From: VRUE01 sp963774555
Lineage (GTDB): Bacteria > Actinomycetota > Thermoleophilia > Solirubrobacterales > 70-9
Direction: 5' to 3'
DNA: 64,000 bases
Assembly: GCA_963774555.1 (NCBI GenBank)
Contig: CAVZFL010000002.1
Span: 620,001 to 684,000 of the forward strand
A model generated the notes under the pieces. That model was not told the origin of the DNA, made no database searches, and saw only the letters and a list, made by a program, of their open reading frames with translations. Below are positions 8,420-15,991 of this stretch, piece by piece (position 1 is the first letter of the stretch; the number at the start of each line of letters is the position of its first letter). Made by a program: the position numbers and the translations under genes.

Positions 8420-11400
8420 TTGGAACCTCCGCGGTTGTGCTTGGCGGCTCGGCCGTGCGAGCGCTTGTGGCTTTTGTGCTTGGCGTGCTTGCGCTTGTGC
8501 TTGTGCTTCTTCGTCGCTTTCTTTTCATCGACGTTGCCCGCCCCTTCGAAGGAAGAGGAGCCCGGGGTGGGGTCGTTTGGCGCGACGAGCGCCGCCGCGC
8601 AGGCTTCGCCCTGGCATTCGCCCCTGGCGGTTTCGGTTTCTGAGGGGATGCCGCCTTCGGTGCGGGCGTCATAGAGGTCGATCAGGTCGTCGTGGTCTTT
8701 GAGCAGGAGCTGGTCGCGCGTGGTGAAGAAGACGTTGGATCCGTCTTCGTCCATGGCGAGGAAGTTGGAGTCTTCGGGTTCAGAGCCGGCTGAGATCAAA
8801 GAGACGCAACCACCGACTCGCTCACAAGTGCCGATCCCTTCCGGCTCGTACTGATAGACGTCTTCGAAGCCGTTGTTGGTGTCGAACGGGCTCAGCGAGT
8901 CGCCGCTGTCGAAGTAAAGGCGCCCCTCGTCGTTCAGGTAGCGCGGCTGGGGCAGCGAGAGCGCCGTTGTCACACCGCCGTTGATCCGGCGCAGCACGCT
9001 GAACCCGAGCGGGCGGGTGCCGGTTGGGTTGCAGGAGGCACAGCTCAGCTCCCCAGTGGCGGAGTCATAGAGGAAGGCCTCCGGGCAGGGGGCCTGGAGG
9101 CGTCCGCCTTCGGGATCGCGTGAGCAGGGCCCGGTGTTCTCATAGCCCGTGAGCTGGGCCTGGGAGAGGAAGGCCAGGAAGCGCCCGCCGGGGCTCGCCT
9201 CGGCGGTGCGGGCGGCAGGCTGGGGTGACCAGACCCTGCTTTGGACGAGGTTGGTGCCGTCGTTGTCTTTGGCCACCAGCGTCGCCACGAAGCGCGTTCC
9301 CGCGCCCTGCGCCCAGGCGTAGAGGTTGAGCTCGCCGGCCCCGGCTTTGTAGCCCTCACTGTTCTCTTCTTCGCCGGTGAGCACTTCGGTGTCGACGAAG
9401 TAGACGTGGGAGAGATCGTCGCTTTGCCCGGCGATGCCTTTGAAGCCGCCTTTGTGGACGTCGCTTTGATCGGCGCTCAGGTCGGTGCATTCCTCTTCGG
9501 CCAGGTCATAGAGGCAGCCGTCGTCGAGCAGCACCTTGGAGCCGTCGGTGGAGGCGCTGAGGAATTTGCCGGGGTCCTGTATTTCGACCGTCGCTTCGCC
9601 GTTTACGCGCACATACAGTTGGCCGGCCTCGTCGGAGAAGAAGGCCCGCGAGCCGTCGGCGGAGATCGCGTTTGCGCCCGTCGTTCCGAAGGCCGCTCCC
9701 GGTTCGGTCGCGAGGTTGCCGGGCGCCACGTTGACCAGGCGCAGCTGGCCACCGGCCCATTCGTAGAGGTTGTCTTTGCTGGCGCCGCCGTCAACGGCTT
9801 CGGGGGCGAAGGCGGTTTCGCCGGTGAGGGCGTCGTTTGCGGCGAAGAAGATCCGCGAGAGGTCGGCCGAGGCGCCGGCGTAGGTGAGCTCGAATTCGCC
9901 CGCTCCCCGGCCGGCGGGCCGGTGCGGCGGTTCGGCCGTGAGCAGCGGCGTGAACGCCAGCGGGTCAGCGGTCGGCTGGGTGTAGAAGTTTAGGTATCCG
10001 GCCGGGGCCTGGGGGCTGAAGGTGGGGTCGCTCTGCCCCAGCAGGCCCACGCCGAGGGAGATGTCGAAGGCCCGGTAGCCGTGGTCCGCCTTGTTGATCA
10101 GGGTCGGCGTCAGATTGACGGTCTGCCAGCCCGCTTTGCCGTCGCGGCGGGAGATGTACTGGTTTTCGCTCACCGCGCCCTCGCCGCTCGCAAACGCCGA
10201 GCCCTGGTAGACGACCGCTTCGCCGTCGGGGCTGCTCTGCCGCGGGAACTGGACGAACGTTCCGCCCGGCTTGCAGGTGCCGCAGCTGAAGATCGAGGGG
10301 TCCGCCGGCAGCACCTGCCCGCCCTGCTTTTGCGGCGGGGAGACCATCTCCCAGGCGCGTTTGTCGGGCAGCCCCGGGGTTTCGATCGGAAAGGTGTGGA
10401 AGGCCTGGTCTGAGCCCGTGTCCTCGCAGGCTTTTTCGGGGAGTTCCTCTGAGCAGTGGTTGGTGGCCACCGCGCGGTAGTGGTAGGTGGTGTCGGGCTC
10501 CAGGCCGTTCAGCGAGGTCGACGCGCTCAACGCGTCGGGCCCTTCGCCCAGCAGCGCTCCCCCCGGTGGGGATTCCGCCGCGCCGGCGAAGCGATCTGTC
10601 GGTTCGTTTGCCTCGTAGTCGGCCTGGCTGATGTATTGGAAGGTGAAGGTGGTCGGCGGGCCTTTGGGGTTGATCTGGGCGGTGAGGTCTGCGGTGGTCG
10701 CGGTCACGCGTTCGACCGACTCCGAGAGCACTTCGGGGTCGAGTTCCACCGGCGGCGCGAAGACGTAGCCCATGGCGGATTCGCTTTTAAAAGGTTCGGT
10801 TTTCCCGCCTTCGCCGTTCGGGGCGCCGGCGTAGAGCGTGCGGCTCGGGCGGCCCGGGCCGAACTGGCGGCCCGGGTCGAAGGCCATCGCCGTCAATTGC
10901 GACCTCAACGGCGAGAAGGCGAAGACCCCCGCTTCGGCGAATTCGCCTTCTTCGCAGGGCGCCAGCCGGTGGATCTTTTTGTCCTTGTAGGTGAAGAAGA
11001 AGACTTCGCCGCTTTCGGGATTGACCGTGATCGCGGTGATGCCGCCTTTGGGGAAGTTGAACTGGCAGAGCACCGGGTCCGCCGGGTTGCCCGGGTCGAG
11101 CTTGGCGATCGAGTCGCCCACGCCCCCCGCCACGTAGAGGTACCCCGCGTCATCGGCGACCGGGTAGAGCGCCCGTATGACTTCGCCCGGGATGTCGCTG
11201 GCCTGGCCAGCGTAGACGTAGTGTTCGTAGTCGCCGGGGCTCTGCGGCTTGAAGGTCATCAACCTGTTTTCGGGGTTGCGCTGATCGGAGACGTAAGCTT
11301 CCCCGTCGGGCCCCAGCGCGAGGCCCCCCCCGAGCGTGCCATGGATCTTTTCCGGGCTCGTCGCGACAGTTTCTTCATCTGTCGCCTTCACACCGAATTC

Positions 11401-11958
11401 GCTGATCAGTTCCGAGCCGTCGGCGCTGTAGACGTGGATCTGGGCTTTGCCGTAGTTCAACGTGCCTCCGGCAAAGAGGTAGACGTAGCCGGTGCTCTGG
11501 TCGATATCGACGTCGATGCTGGAGGTACCACCGTAATTTGCGCTTTTGCACACCGGATGGGCGGGGTCGCCATCGGGGCCGCAGCGTTCGTCGGGGGGGC
11601 TGCCTTCGAAGGTCCAGCGCTCGCTGAAGCTGCCGTCGGGGTTGAAGCGGGCGACTCGCACGGGCGAACCGGGCCCCGCCTGTACGGCCGCGTAGACGGT
11701 GCCCGGTGGCACTCCCCCCGCTCCCGTGCGGTTGACCGCCATGCCACCGAGGCCGGCGAGCTGCACCTCTTCGGGCCATTCTGCAGGTGAGTCGCCGTGC
11801 AGAGCCCCGGGCGTCCCGGAGAAGGTGTCGACCTGTTCGTAGTTCGCCGAGGCGGGGGATGCGCTGAGAAGCCCAAGGCAAAGCAGCGCCGCCGCCAGTG
11901 CGCCCAGACGGGCGGTGGGGCGAAGTGCCTGCTTTGGGCTTCGGTCTTGCTGCTTCAT
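8416..11958 (-). CDS. Giant secreted beta-propeller/Fn3-like surface protein
   Basis: An 1180-residue protein. A signal peptide (about 1-38) is followed by NHL-like propeller segments (about 45-410). Next comes an Fn3-like module (about 415-520) with TTADLTAQINPKGPPTTF and GLEPDTTYHYRAVATN. A long TolB/PD40-like region follows, with phrases SPDGEAVVYQG, ISADGSRAFFSDE and MDEDGSNVFFTTRD. The protein ends in a Lys/His-rich tail of about 35 residues. It is expected to be exported and possibly held at the surface through the basic tail. AAGGAG precedes the ATG at 11958. It is the second gene of a four-gene operon of secreted proteins. Function is unknown. Confidence 0.85.
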   Translation of the reverse strand: MKQQDRSPKQALRPTARLGALAAALLCLGLLSASPASANYEQVDTFSGTPGALHGDSPAEWPEEVQLAGLGGMAVNRTGAGGVPPGTVYAAVQAGPGSPVRVARFNPDGSFSERWTFEGSPPDERCGPDGDPAHPVCKSANYGGTSSIDVDIDQSTGYVYLFAGGTLNYGKAQIHVYSADGSELISEFGVKATDEETVATSPEKIHGTLGGGLALGPDGEAYVSDQRNPENRLMTFKPQSPGDYEHYVYAGQASDIPGEVIRALYPVADDAGYLYVAGGVGDSIAKLDPGNPADPVLCQFNFPKGGITAITVNPESGEVFFFTYKDKKIHRLAPCEEGEFAEAGVFAFSPLRSQLTAMAFDPGRQFGPGRPSRTLYAGAPNGEGGKTEPFKSESAMGYVFAPPVELDPEVLSESVERVTATTADLTAQINPKGPPTTFTFQYISQADYEANEPTDRFAGAAESPPGGALLGEGPDALSASTSLNGLEPDTTYHYRAVATNHCSEELPEKACEDTGSDQAFHTFPIETPGLPDKRAWEMVSPPQKQGGQVLPADPSIFSCGTCKPGGTFVQFPRQSSPDGEAVVYQGSAFASGEGAVSENQYISRRDGKAGWQTVNLTPTLINKADHGYRAFDISLGVGLLGQSDPTFSPQAPAGYLNFYTQPTADPLAFTPLLTAEPPHRPAGRGAGEFELTYAGASADLSRIFFAANDALTGETAFAPEAVDGGASKDNLYEWAGGQLRLVNVAPGNLATEPGAAFGTTGANAISADGSRAFFSDEAGQLYVRVNGEATVEIQDPGKFLSASTDGSKVLLDDGCLYDLAEEECTDLSADQSDVHKGGFKGIAGQSDDLSHVYFVDTEVLTGEEENSEGYKAGAGELNLYAWAQGAGTRFVATLVAKDNDGTNLVQSRVWSPQPAARTAEASPGGRFLAFLSQAQLTGYENTGPCSRDPEGGRLQAPCPEAFLYDSATGELSCASCNPTGTRPLGFSVLRRINGGVTTALSLPQPRYLNDEGRLYFDSGDSLSPFDTNNGFEDVYQYEPEGIGTCERVGGCVSLISAGSEPEDSNFLAMDEDGSNVFFTTRDQLLLKDHDDLIDLYDARTEGGIPSETETARGECQGEACAAALVAPNDPTPGSSSFEGAGNVDEKKATKKHKHKRKHAKHKSHKRSHGRAAKHNRGGSK

Positions 11959-11993
11959 TCCTGGCTCCTTGCGCTCGACGGGTGAAAGACGTG

Positions 11994-12029
11994 CCCTGCC
12001 GCCGTCCGCAGTGCCGGACGGCGGCAGGG
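11994..12029. terminator. 15-bp perfect hairpin between collagen-like gene and giant secreted gene
   Basis: CCCTGCCGCCGTCCG pairs perfectly with its complement across a 6-nt loop. It lies after the collagen-like stop and before the ribosome-binding site of the next gene. With no strong T-run it may attenuate rather than fully stop transcription, or stabilise the upstream mRNA 3' end. Confidence 0.6.
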
Positions 12030-12034
12030 TCGGG

Positions 12035-12796
12035 CTATTTGGCGGTTACCGCCCAGGTGCCGCCGAGTTCGAAGTAGCCGATGCCGCCGCCGGTTGATTC
12101 CGGTAGGGCGAAGATGTAGGCGCCGAGGCGGTTGTCGCCTGTGCCACTTATGAAATCCGGGGTTTTGGCCACCCTTTTGACCACCCCGCCGTTTTCACGT
12201 GTCGTGAAGACGCAGAGGGTCCCGGCCGGTGCGACCGGGACGGCCGCGGCGTCGAACATGTCGTATTTGCACCCTTCGACAGGGGTGGTGGTGGATTCTT
12301 CGGTTTCCAGCTTTTTCAGGTACACGACATGTTCAGACGGTGCGGCGAGCGGGATGTTGTAGGAGATCGCGTCCACCGGACCGAGGATTGTTTCTTCGAG
12401 TCCCAGCGAGCCGGCGGTCCAGGTGCCCATCTCGGTTTTTTCTTTGGGCAGAGTTTCGGTGAAGCCGCTAAAGCCGGTCGCTCCCGTTGCCCCGGTCCCG
12501 CCGGTTTTGCCGGTCGGGCCAGTTGGGCCAGCTGGCCCAACTGCTCCCGCAGCTCCGGCCGCCCCGGCATCGCCCTTGGCGCCGGCGGCTCCTTGCGGTC
12601 CGGCCGGTCCCTGCGGTCCAGCAGGCCCGGTCGCGCCCTTGGGACCCCTCGGTCCCTTCTTGGCCTTGGCGGAAGCAGTTGCCTTGCCGCCTGAGTTATT
12701 GGAAGCGGCGTAGGCGCCGCCCAGCATCGCGAAGACCAGAGCGATCACTGAGATCGCTCCGGGGATGCCGAAGCGGTTGCGTAGTGGCGAGAGCAT
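12035..12796 (-). CDS. Secreted/anchored collagen-like protein
   Basis: A 253-residue protein. A hydrophobic N-terminal segment (MLSPLRNRFG to GGAYAAS) should export or anchor it. Residues 48-107 form 20 uninterrupted Gly-X-Y triplets (GPRGPKGATGPAG and so on), and a C-terminal globular region of about 140 residues with two cysteines follows. Bacterial collagen-like proteins trimerise through such repeats. The ATG at 12796 has an AAGGAG-type ribosome-binding site. The open frame to 13234 covers the promoter and is not coding. It is the first gene of the secretory operon, 77 nt upstream of the 1180-residue gene. Confidence 0.88.
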   Translation of the reverse strand: MLSPLRNRFGIPGAISVIALVFAMLGGAYAASNNSGGKATASAKAKKGPRGPKGATGPAGPQGPAGPQGAAGAKGDAGAAGAAGAVGPAGPTGPTGKTGGTGATGATGFSGFTETLPKEKTEMGTWTAGSLGLEETILGPVDAISYNIPLAAPSEHVVYLKKLETEESTTTPVEGCKYDMFDAAAVPVAPAGTLCVFTTRENGGVVKRVAKTPDFISGTGDNRLGAYIFALPESTGGGIGYFELGGTWAVTAK

Positions 12797-12911
12797 CGAA
12801 ATCTCTTCTCCTTGTCCCGTGAGCCCCTCTGCCCGCCGCTTCCCTTTGCGGCTTCCTCGGGGCTCGGTTGTCCCTGTGGGTGCTGCTGACGTTGCTTTCC
12901 CTGTGGATCGG

Positions 12912-12931
12912 AAATACGGATATCCGTGTTT
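12912..12931. promoter_or_regulatory. Near-perfect 20-bp palindrome in 5' leader of secretory operon
   Basis: AAATACGGAT faces ATCCGTGTTT with one mismatch, and GGATC/GATCC arms flank it. It starts about 15 nt downstream of the inferred -10 box, where a repressor would block transcription. Confidence 0.55.
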
Positions 12932-12945
12932 CTTGATCCGTCGAA

Positions 12946-12975
12946 AGGTTAGACGATGGCGTTTCTGTTTGTCAA
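12946..12975 (-). promoter_or_regulatory. Promoter of secretory operon
   Basis: TTGACA (12970-12975) and TAACCT (12946-12951) are spaced by 18 nt on the minus strand. The TSS would lie near 12940, giving a leader of about 140 nt containing the palindrome at 12912-12931. Confidence 0.6.
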
Positions 12976-13060
12976 GGACAAGTTCGTTTCTCAACACCAA
13001 CCCGTGCAGTAGCTGGCCCGCAGCGAGCGCGGAATACCGGTCGGGCTCTACGCTTTGGCC

Positions 13061-13351
13061 GTGGACACAGGCCAATTCGAGAACCTGCCCGGGGCCGAGA
13101 TCGTCCTTCCTGGTCTGCTCGACTTGGAAGCAGGACGGGAGAGCCTCAACGCGAGAGCGGTGCAGTGTGCCGCTCCGCGGTTGCGCCGCATCGGCCTGCA
13201 AGCGCCCAGCGCAACCGGGAAGCCGGCTGGCCACGCGCTATACGAGCGGCTGAGCGACGAGCTCGGCGACGGGGCCCACTCCCGCTACAATGCGATGCTC
13301 GCCCGCGTCGCCAGCTTCGCCAGAGCCGCGGAACGTGCGAGCGCCGGCTGA
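13061..13351 (+). CDS. Small helical protein paired with nucleotidyltransferase-like gene
   Basis: A 96-residue, Ala/Leu/Arg-rich, probably all-helical protein (LPGAEIVLPGLLDLEAGR, HSRYNAMLARVASFARAAE). I recall similar small proteins preceding DUF6036-type nucleotidyltransferases in actinobacteria, but cannot verify this. The GTG at 13061 is chosen because TACGCT (13049-13054) sits exactly 6 nt upstream, the leaderless pattern. It overlaps the next gene by 17 nt, implying cotranslation. The pair may be a toxin-antitoxin-like module; which partner would be toxic is not evident. Confidence 0.6.
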   Translation: MDTGQFENLPGAEIVLPGLLDLEAGRESLNARAVQCAAPRLRRIGLQAPSATGKPAGHALYERLSDELGDGAHSRYNAMLARVASFARAAERASAG

Positions 13352-13859
13352 CGCGGATCGGATCAGGCGCCTCGCCCGAGAGCTGGGGCGCTCGGTGCCA
13401 CCCGGCACGCGCATGTACCTGACCGGCGGCGCGACCGCCGTGCTCGAAGGGTGGCGGGAGTCGACGGTCGACGTCGACGTGCGCTTCGAGCCCGACTCCG
13501 ACGCCGCCCTGAGCCGCATCAGCGAGATCAAGGATCGGCTCTCGGTCAACGTCGAGCTCGCTTCGCCGCTCGATTTCCTTCCCCCGTTGCCCGGCTGGCA
13601 GGAACGCTCGCGCTTCCGCTTCCGCGAGGGGAATCTCGAGGTGTTCGACTTCGACCCCTACTCGCAGGCCCTGTCCAAGCTGGAGCGCGGCTTCGAGCTC
13701 GACTTGGGGGACGTGCGGAGCATGGTGCGGACGGGCCAGGTCGAGCCACCGAGGCTGCTCGAGTTGTTCGAGGCGATCGAGCCCGAGCTGTTCCGCTTCC
13801 CGGCGGTCGAGCCGTCGCGCCTCCGCGCAGCGGTGGAATCGCTCGCAGGAGCGCGGTAG
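13335..13859 (+). CDS. Nucleotidyltransferase-fold protein (DUF6036-like)
   Basis: A 174-residue protein with the minimal nucleotidyltransferase signature: YLTGGATAVLEGWRESTVDV followed by DVRFEP, that is GG at the glycine turn and a DxD metal pair about 14 residues later. The rest is helical. Such folds occur in MNT/AbiEii-type antitoxins or toxins and in DUF6036 proteins. The start is GTG at 13335, overlapping the upstream small gene; an ATG at 13290 would overlap it by 62 nt. It is followed 5 nt later by the glycosyltransferase gene. Confidence 0.65.
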   Translation: MRAPADADRIRRLARELGRSVPPGTRMYLTGGATAVLEGWRESTVDVDVRFEPDSDAALSRISEIKDRLSVNVELASPLDFLPPLPGWQERSRFRFREGNLEVFDFDPYSQALSKLERGFELDLGDVRSMVRTGQVEPPRLLELFEAIEPELFRFPAVEPSRLRAAVESLAGAR

Positions 13860-13864
13860 GCGCC

Positions 13865-14806
13865 ATGCGAGTGCTCGTCGTCACCAACTTCATGCCGGAT
13901 GCATCGGCGCCGCAGCGGGGGCGCTGGGTGCGGGACCAGATCGAGGAGATGCGCCAGCGGGGGCTCAAGGTCGAGCTCTTCGAATTCCCCAGGGGTAGGA
14001 GCCAGTACCGCCCGGCGACGCAACGGCTGCGGCGGCTGCTGAAGCAGCAGCCCTTCGACCTCGTCCACGCCCACTACGGTCTGGCCGGCTGGGTCGCCCG
14101 ACGGGCCGGTGCGAGACCGCTGATCGTCAGCTTCCACGGCACGGACGTGCGCCACTGGTTGGTCGGGCCGCTCTCGCGACGGCTGGCCTGGCGGGTCGAC
14201 CTCGTCGCCGCGGTCTCGCGGGCGCTGTTCGAGGTCGAGGACGGGCGACCGGGGCTCCCCCCCGTCCCGGGCTCCGCGGTCCTCCCCTGCGGCCCCGACC
14301 TCTCCCGCTTCAGGCCCCTGCCCAAGGATGAGTCGCGTCGCAAGCTCCGCCTCGACCCGAACGACCGCTACCTGCTCTTCCCCGCCAACCCGACCCGCCA
14401 GGAGAAGCGCCACGACCGCGCCGCGGAGCTCGCCGAGGCCTGCGACGCCAACCTCCTCACCGGCGGCTCGATCGATCCCGAGCAGATGCCGCTCTGGGTA
14501 AACGCCGCCAACGCCGTCGTCCTCACCTCCGACTACGAGGGCTTCGGCATGGCCGCCGTCGAGGCGCTGGCCTGCGACGTCCCGGTCCTCTCCACCCCGG
14601 TCGGCATCGCCCCCTACGCCTTGAAGGGGATCAGCGGAACCCTCTGCGCCCCTTTCGACCTCGACACCTGGGCCGCCGCCGCGCGGCCCCTGCTCGACTC
14701 GCCCGACCCCCGCGTTGAAGGCGCCGCCCGCGCCGCCTCACTCTCCGCGGCCGGCATGGCCGAGCGCACGATCGTCGCCTATCGCGACGTGCTCGACAGC
14801 GCGTAG
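13865..14806 (+). CDS. Family 4 glycosyltransferase
   Basis: A 313-residue GT-B fold glycosyltransferase. The N-terminal domain begins MRVLVVTNFMPDASAPQRG with DLVHAHYGLAG and VSFHGTDVRHW. The C-terminal domain holds PANPTRQEKRHDRA and the donor-binding motif with EGFGMAAVEALACDVPVLST. It is predicted to transfer a sugar from a nucleotide-sugar donor to a lipid or polysaccharide acceptor at the cytoplasmic face; the acceptor is unknown. It starts 5 nt after the nucleotidyltransferase-like gene and is probably in the same transcript. Confidence 0.9.
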   Translation: MRVLVVTNFMPDASAPQRGRWVRDQIEEMRQRGLKVELFEFPRGRSQYRPATQRLRRLLKQQPFDLVHAHYGLAGWVARRAGARPLIVSFHGTDVRHWLVGPLSRRLAWRVDLVAAVSRALFEVEDGRPGLPPVPGSAVLPCGPDLSRFRPLPKDESRRKLRLDPNDRYLLFPANPTRQEKRHDRAAELAEACDANLLTGGSIDPEQMPLWVNAANAVVLTSDYEGFGMAAVEALACDVPVLSTPVGIAPYALKGISGTLCAPFDLDTWAAAARPLLDSPDPRVEGAARAASLSAAGMAERTIVAYRDVLDSA

Positions 14807-14810
14807 AGGG

Positions 14811-15314
14811 TCAGGTGTCGAGTCCAGGGATCGGCTCGATCGGCAGCTCGCCGTGCACTTCAGCGAGACCTTCGAGATCGTTGCGATCGCGTGGGCGATC
14901 GGCGAGACGCTTGAAGCCGACGATGCTTGCCAGACCGGCAACCTTGAAGGTGACGCCGCCGTAGTCGGCATCCTGGGCTCGCGCCTCCACCGTGTCGTAG
15001 TCGAGCGGAGGGAGCCCGCCCCGGATGATGGCGACGATCCCGGCCGTGGTCTTCGCCCGTAGGTGCGTCTGACCGATCAGGTGCTCGTCTCGCAGTGCGA
15101 TGTCGTCCCGGTGGCGAGTCCCGCCGAGTGACCGCAGCGCGGCCAGGATGCGACGGTCGTTTTCATCGTCGTCTGGTGCCAGGAAGTCGATGACCTCCGT
15201 TGCGCGCACAAAGCGGTTTGCAGTGACCGCGAAGCCGCCGACGACGACGAAGCGAGCGCCCTCCCGCACCATCGCCGCACCGGCGATGTCGAGCTCAGGA
15301 TCGAGGTTTCCCAT
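14811..15314 (-). CDS. Nucleotidyltransferase-like protein with degenerate catalytic site
   Basis: A 167-residue protein with RFVVVGGFAVTANRFVRATE followed by VIDFLAP, the layout of an MNT-type nucleotidyltransferase. Only one aspartate remains where DxD is expected. The later sequence (DIALRDEHLIGQTHLRAKT, KVAGLASIVGFKRLADRPRD) matches proteins that use this fold to recognise partners. The ATG at 15314 overlaps the upstream small gene by 20 nt. It resembles the 13061/13335 pair in architecture: small charged helical protein first, nucleotidyltransferase-like protein second. Confidence 0.6.
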   Translation of the reverse strand: MGNLDPELDIAGAAMVREGARFVVVGGFAVTANRFVRATEVIDFLAPDDDENDRRILAALRSLGGTRHRDDIALRDEHLIGQTHLRAKTTAGIVAIIRGGLPPLDYDTVEARAQDADYGGVTFKVAGLASIVGFKRLADRPRDRNDLEGLAEVHGELPIEPIPGLDT

Positions 15315-15498
15315 TGGCCCGCTCCACGGCTCGCAGCAGGCCACCTGCCTGCGCTGAGAGGTGCTGGCCACGACGCAACAGCTCGCCGATCGGAGTCTCT
15401 GGGGGCGGGGTCAAGGCCTTGCGCTTCTCGGCGTTCAACCGCTTCCACTCGGCCTCGTGGCCGGGCTCCAACAGGGTTCTGTGCAGGGAGGAAGACAT
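15295..15498 (-). CDS. Small charged helical protein, partner of nucleotidyltransferase-like gene
   Basis: A 67-residue protein (MSSSLHRTLLEPGHEAEWKR, then PPPETPIGELLRRGQHLS), predicted helical and rich in Lys, Arg and Glu. The start at 15498 gives a compact protein and a TATCAT hexamer lies 9 nt upstream. It overlaps the next gene by 20 nt. Function is unknown; an antitoxin-like role is inferred only from the gene pairing. Confidence 0.55.
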   Translation of the reverse strand: MSSSLHRTLLEPGHEAEWKRLNAEKRKALTPPPETPIGELLRRGQHLSAQAGGLLRAVERANGKPRS

Positions 15499-15553
15499 CG
15501 GGATCAAATGATACGCCGACGATGCGCCGTCTGCGCGTAATAGATTGATTGCA

Positions 15554-15991
15554 ATGGGCGACCCCACTACCCGGCCGAGCGGCGAGGATCTGAGCGCGCA
15601 GGTGGAGATGGCGAAGAAGCGGCTGGAGGAGGCCGCGGCTGCCGCCAGCACCGCGGAGAGGCGGGTGGCGGCGGAGATCGAGGCGCTGGAGACCGACCTG
15701 GAGAAGGAGCGGGCGCGGGCGTCGCAGGCGCTGGAGGAGCTGCGGCTCGCTCATGCGGAGGAGCTGTTGCGCGAGCGCGAGGCGAAGGACCGGGTCGTCG
15801 CCGAGGCCGAGGGGCGTCTGGCCGAGATCGAGGCGCAGACCGCCGAGGCGGAGAAACGGATCGAGGCGGCGGAGAAGCGCGCCGCCGAGGCCGAGGGCGC
15901 GATCGAGGACGAGCGGGCGCGGGTGCGGGAGGCGGCCGCGGCCTGGCTTCGCGGCCAGGTCGAGGCGATCCGGCGCGAGGCGGGGCGATAG
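15554..15991 (+). CDS. Coiled-coil protein of unknown function
   Basis: A 145-residue protein that is almost wholly one coiled coil: long runs of Glu, Arg, Lys and Ala in heptad spacing (AEKRIEAAEKRAAEAEGAIE). It has no signal peptide or membrane segment. The ATG at 15554 has TAGATT (15541-15546) 7 nt upstream, consistent with a leaderless start, and is preferred over the alternative at 15545. It ends on a TAG that overlaps the beginning of nadB, so the two are probably cotranscribed. A functional link to nadB is not obvious. Confidence 0.7.
   Translation: MGDPTTRPSGEDLSAQVEMAKKRLEEAAAAASTAERRVAAEIEALETDLEKERARASQALEELRLAHAEELLREREAKDRVVAEAEGRLAEIEAQTAEAEKRIEAAEKRAAEAEGAIEDERARVREAAAAWLRGQVEAIRREAGR

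Noticed and set aside
10456..11790. 444-codon plus-strand open frame
   Set aside because: Antisense to the 1180-residue secreted protein gene.
12797..13234. N-terminal extension of the collagen-like gene
   Set aside because: It covers the promoter and palindrome; the signal segment and ribosome-binding site place the start at 12796.
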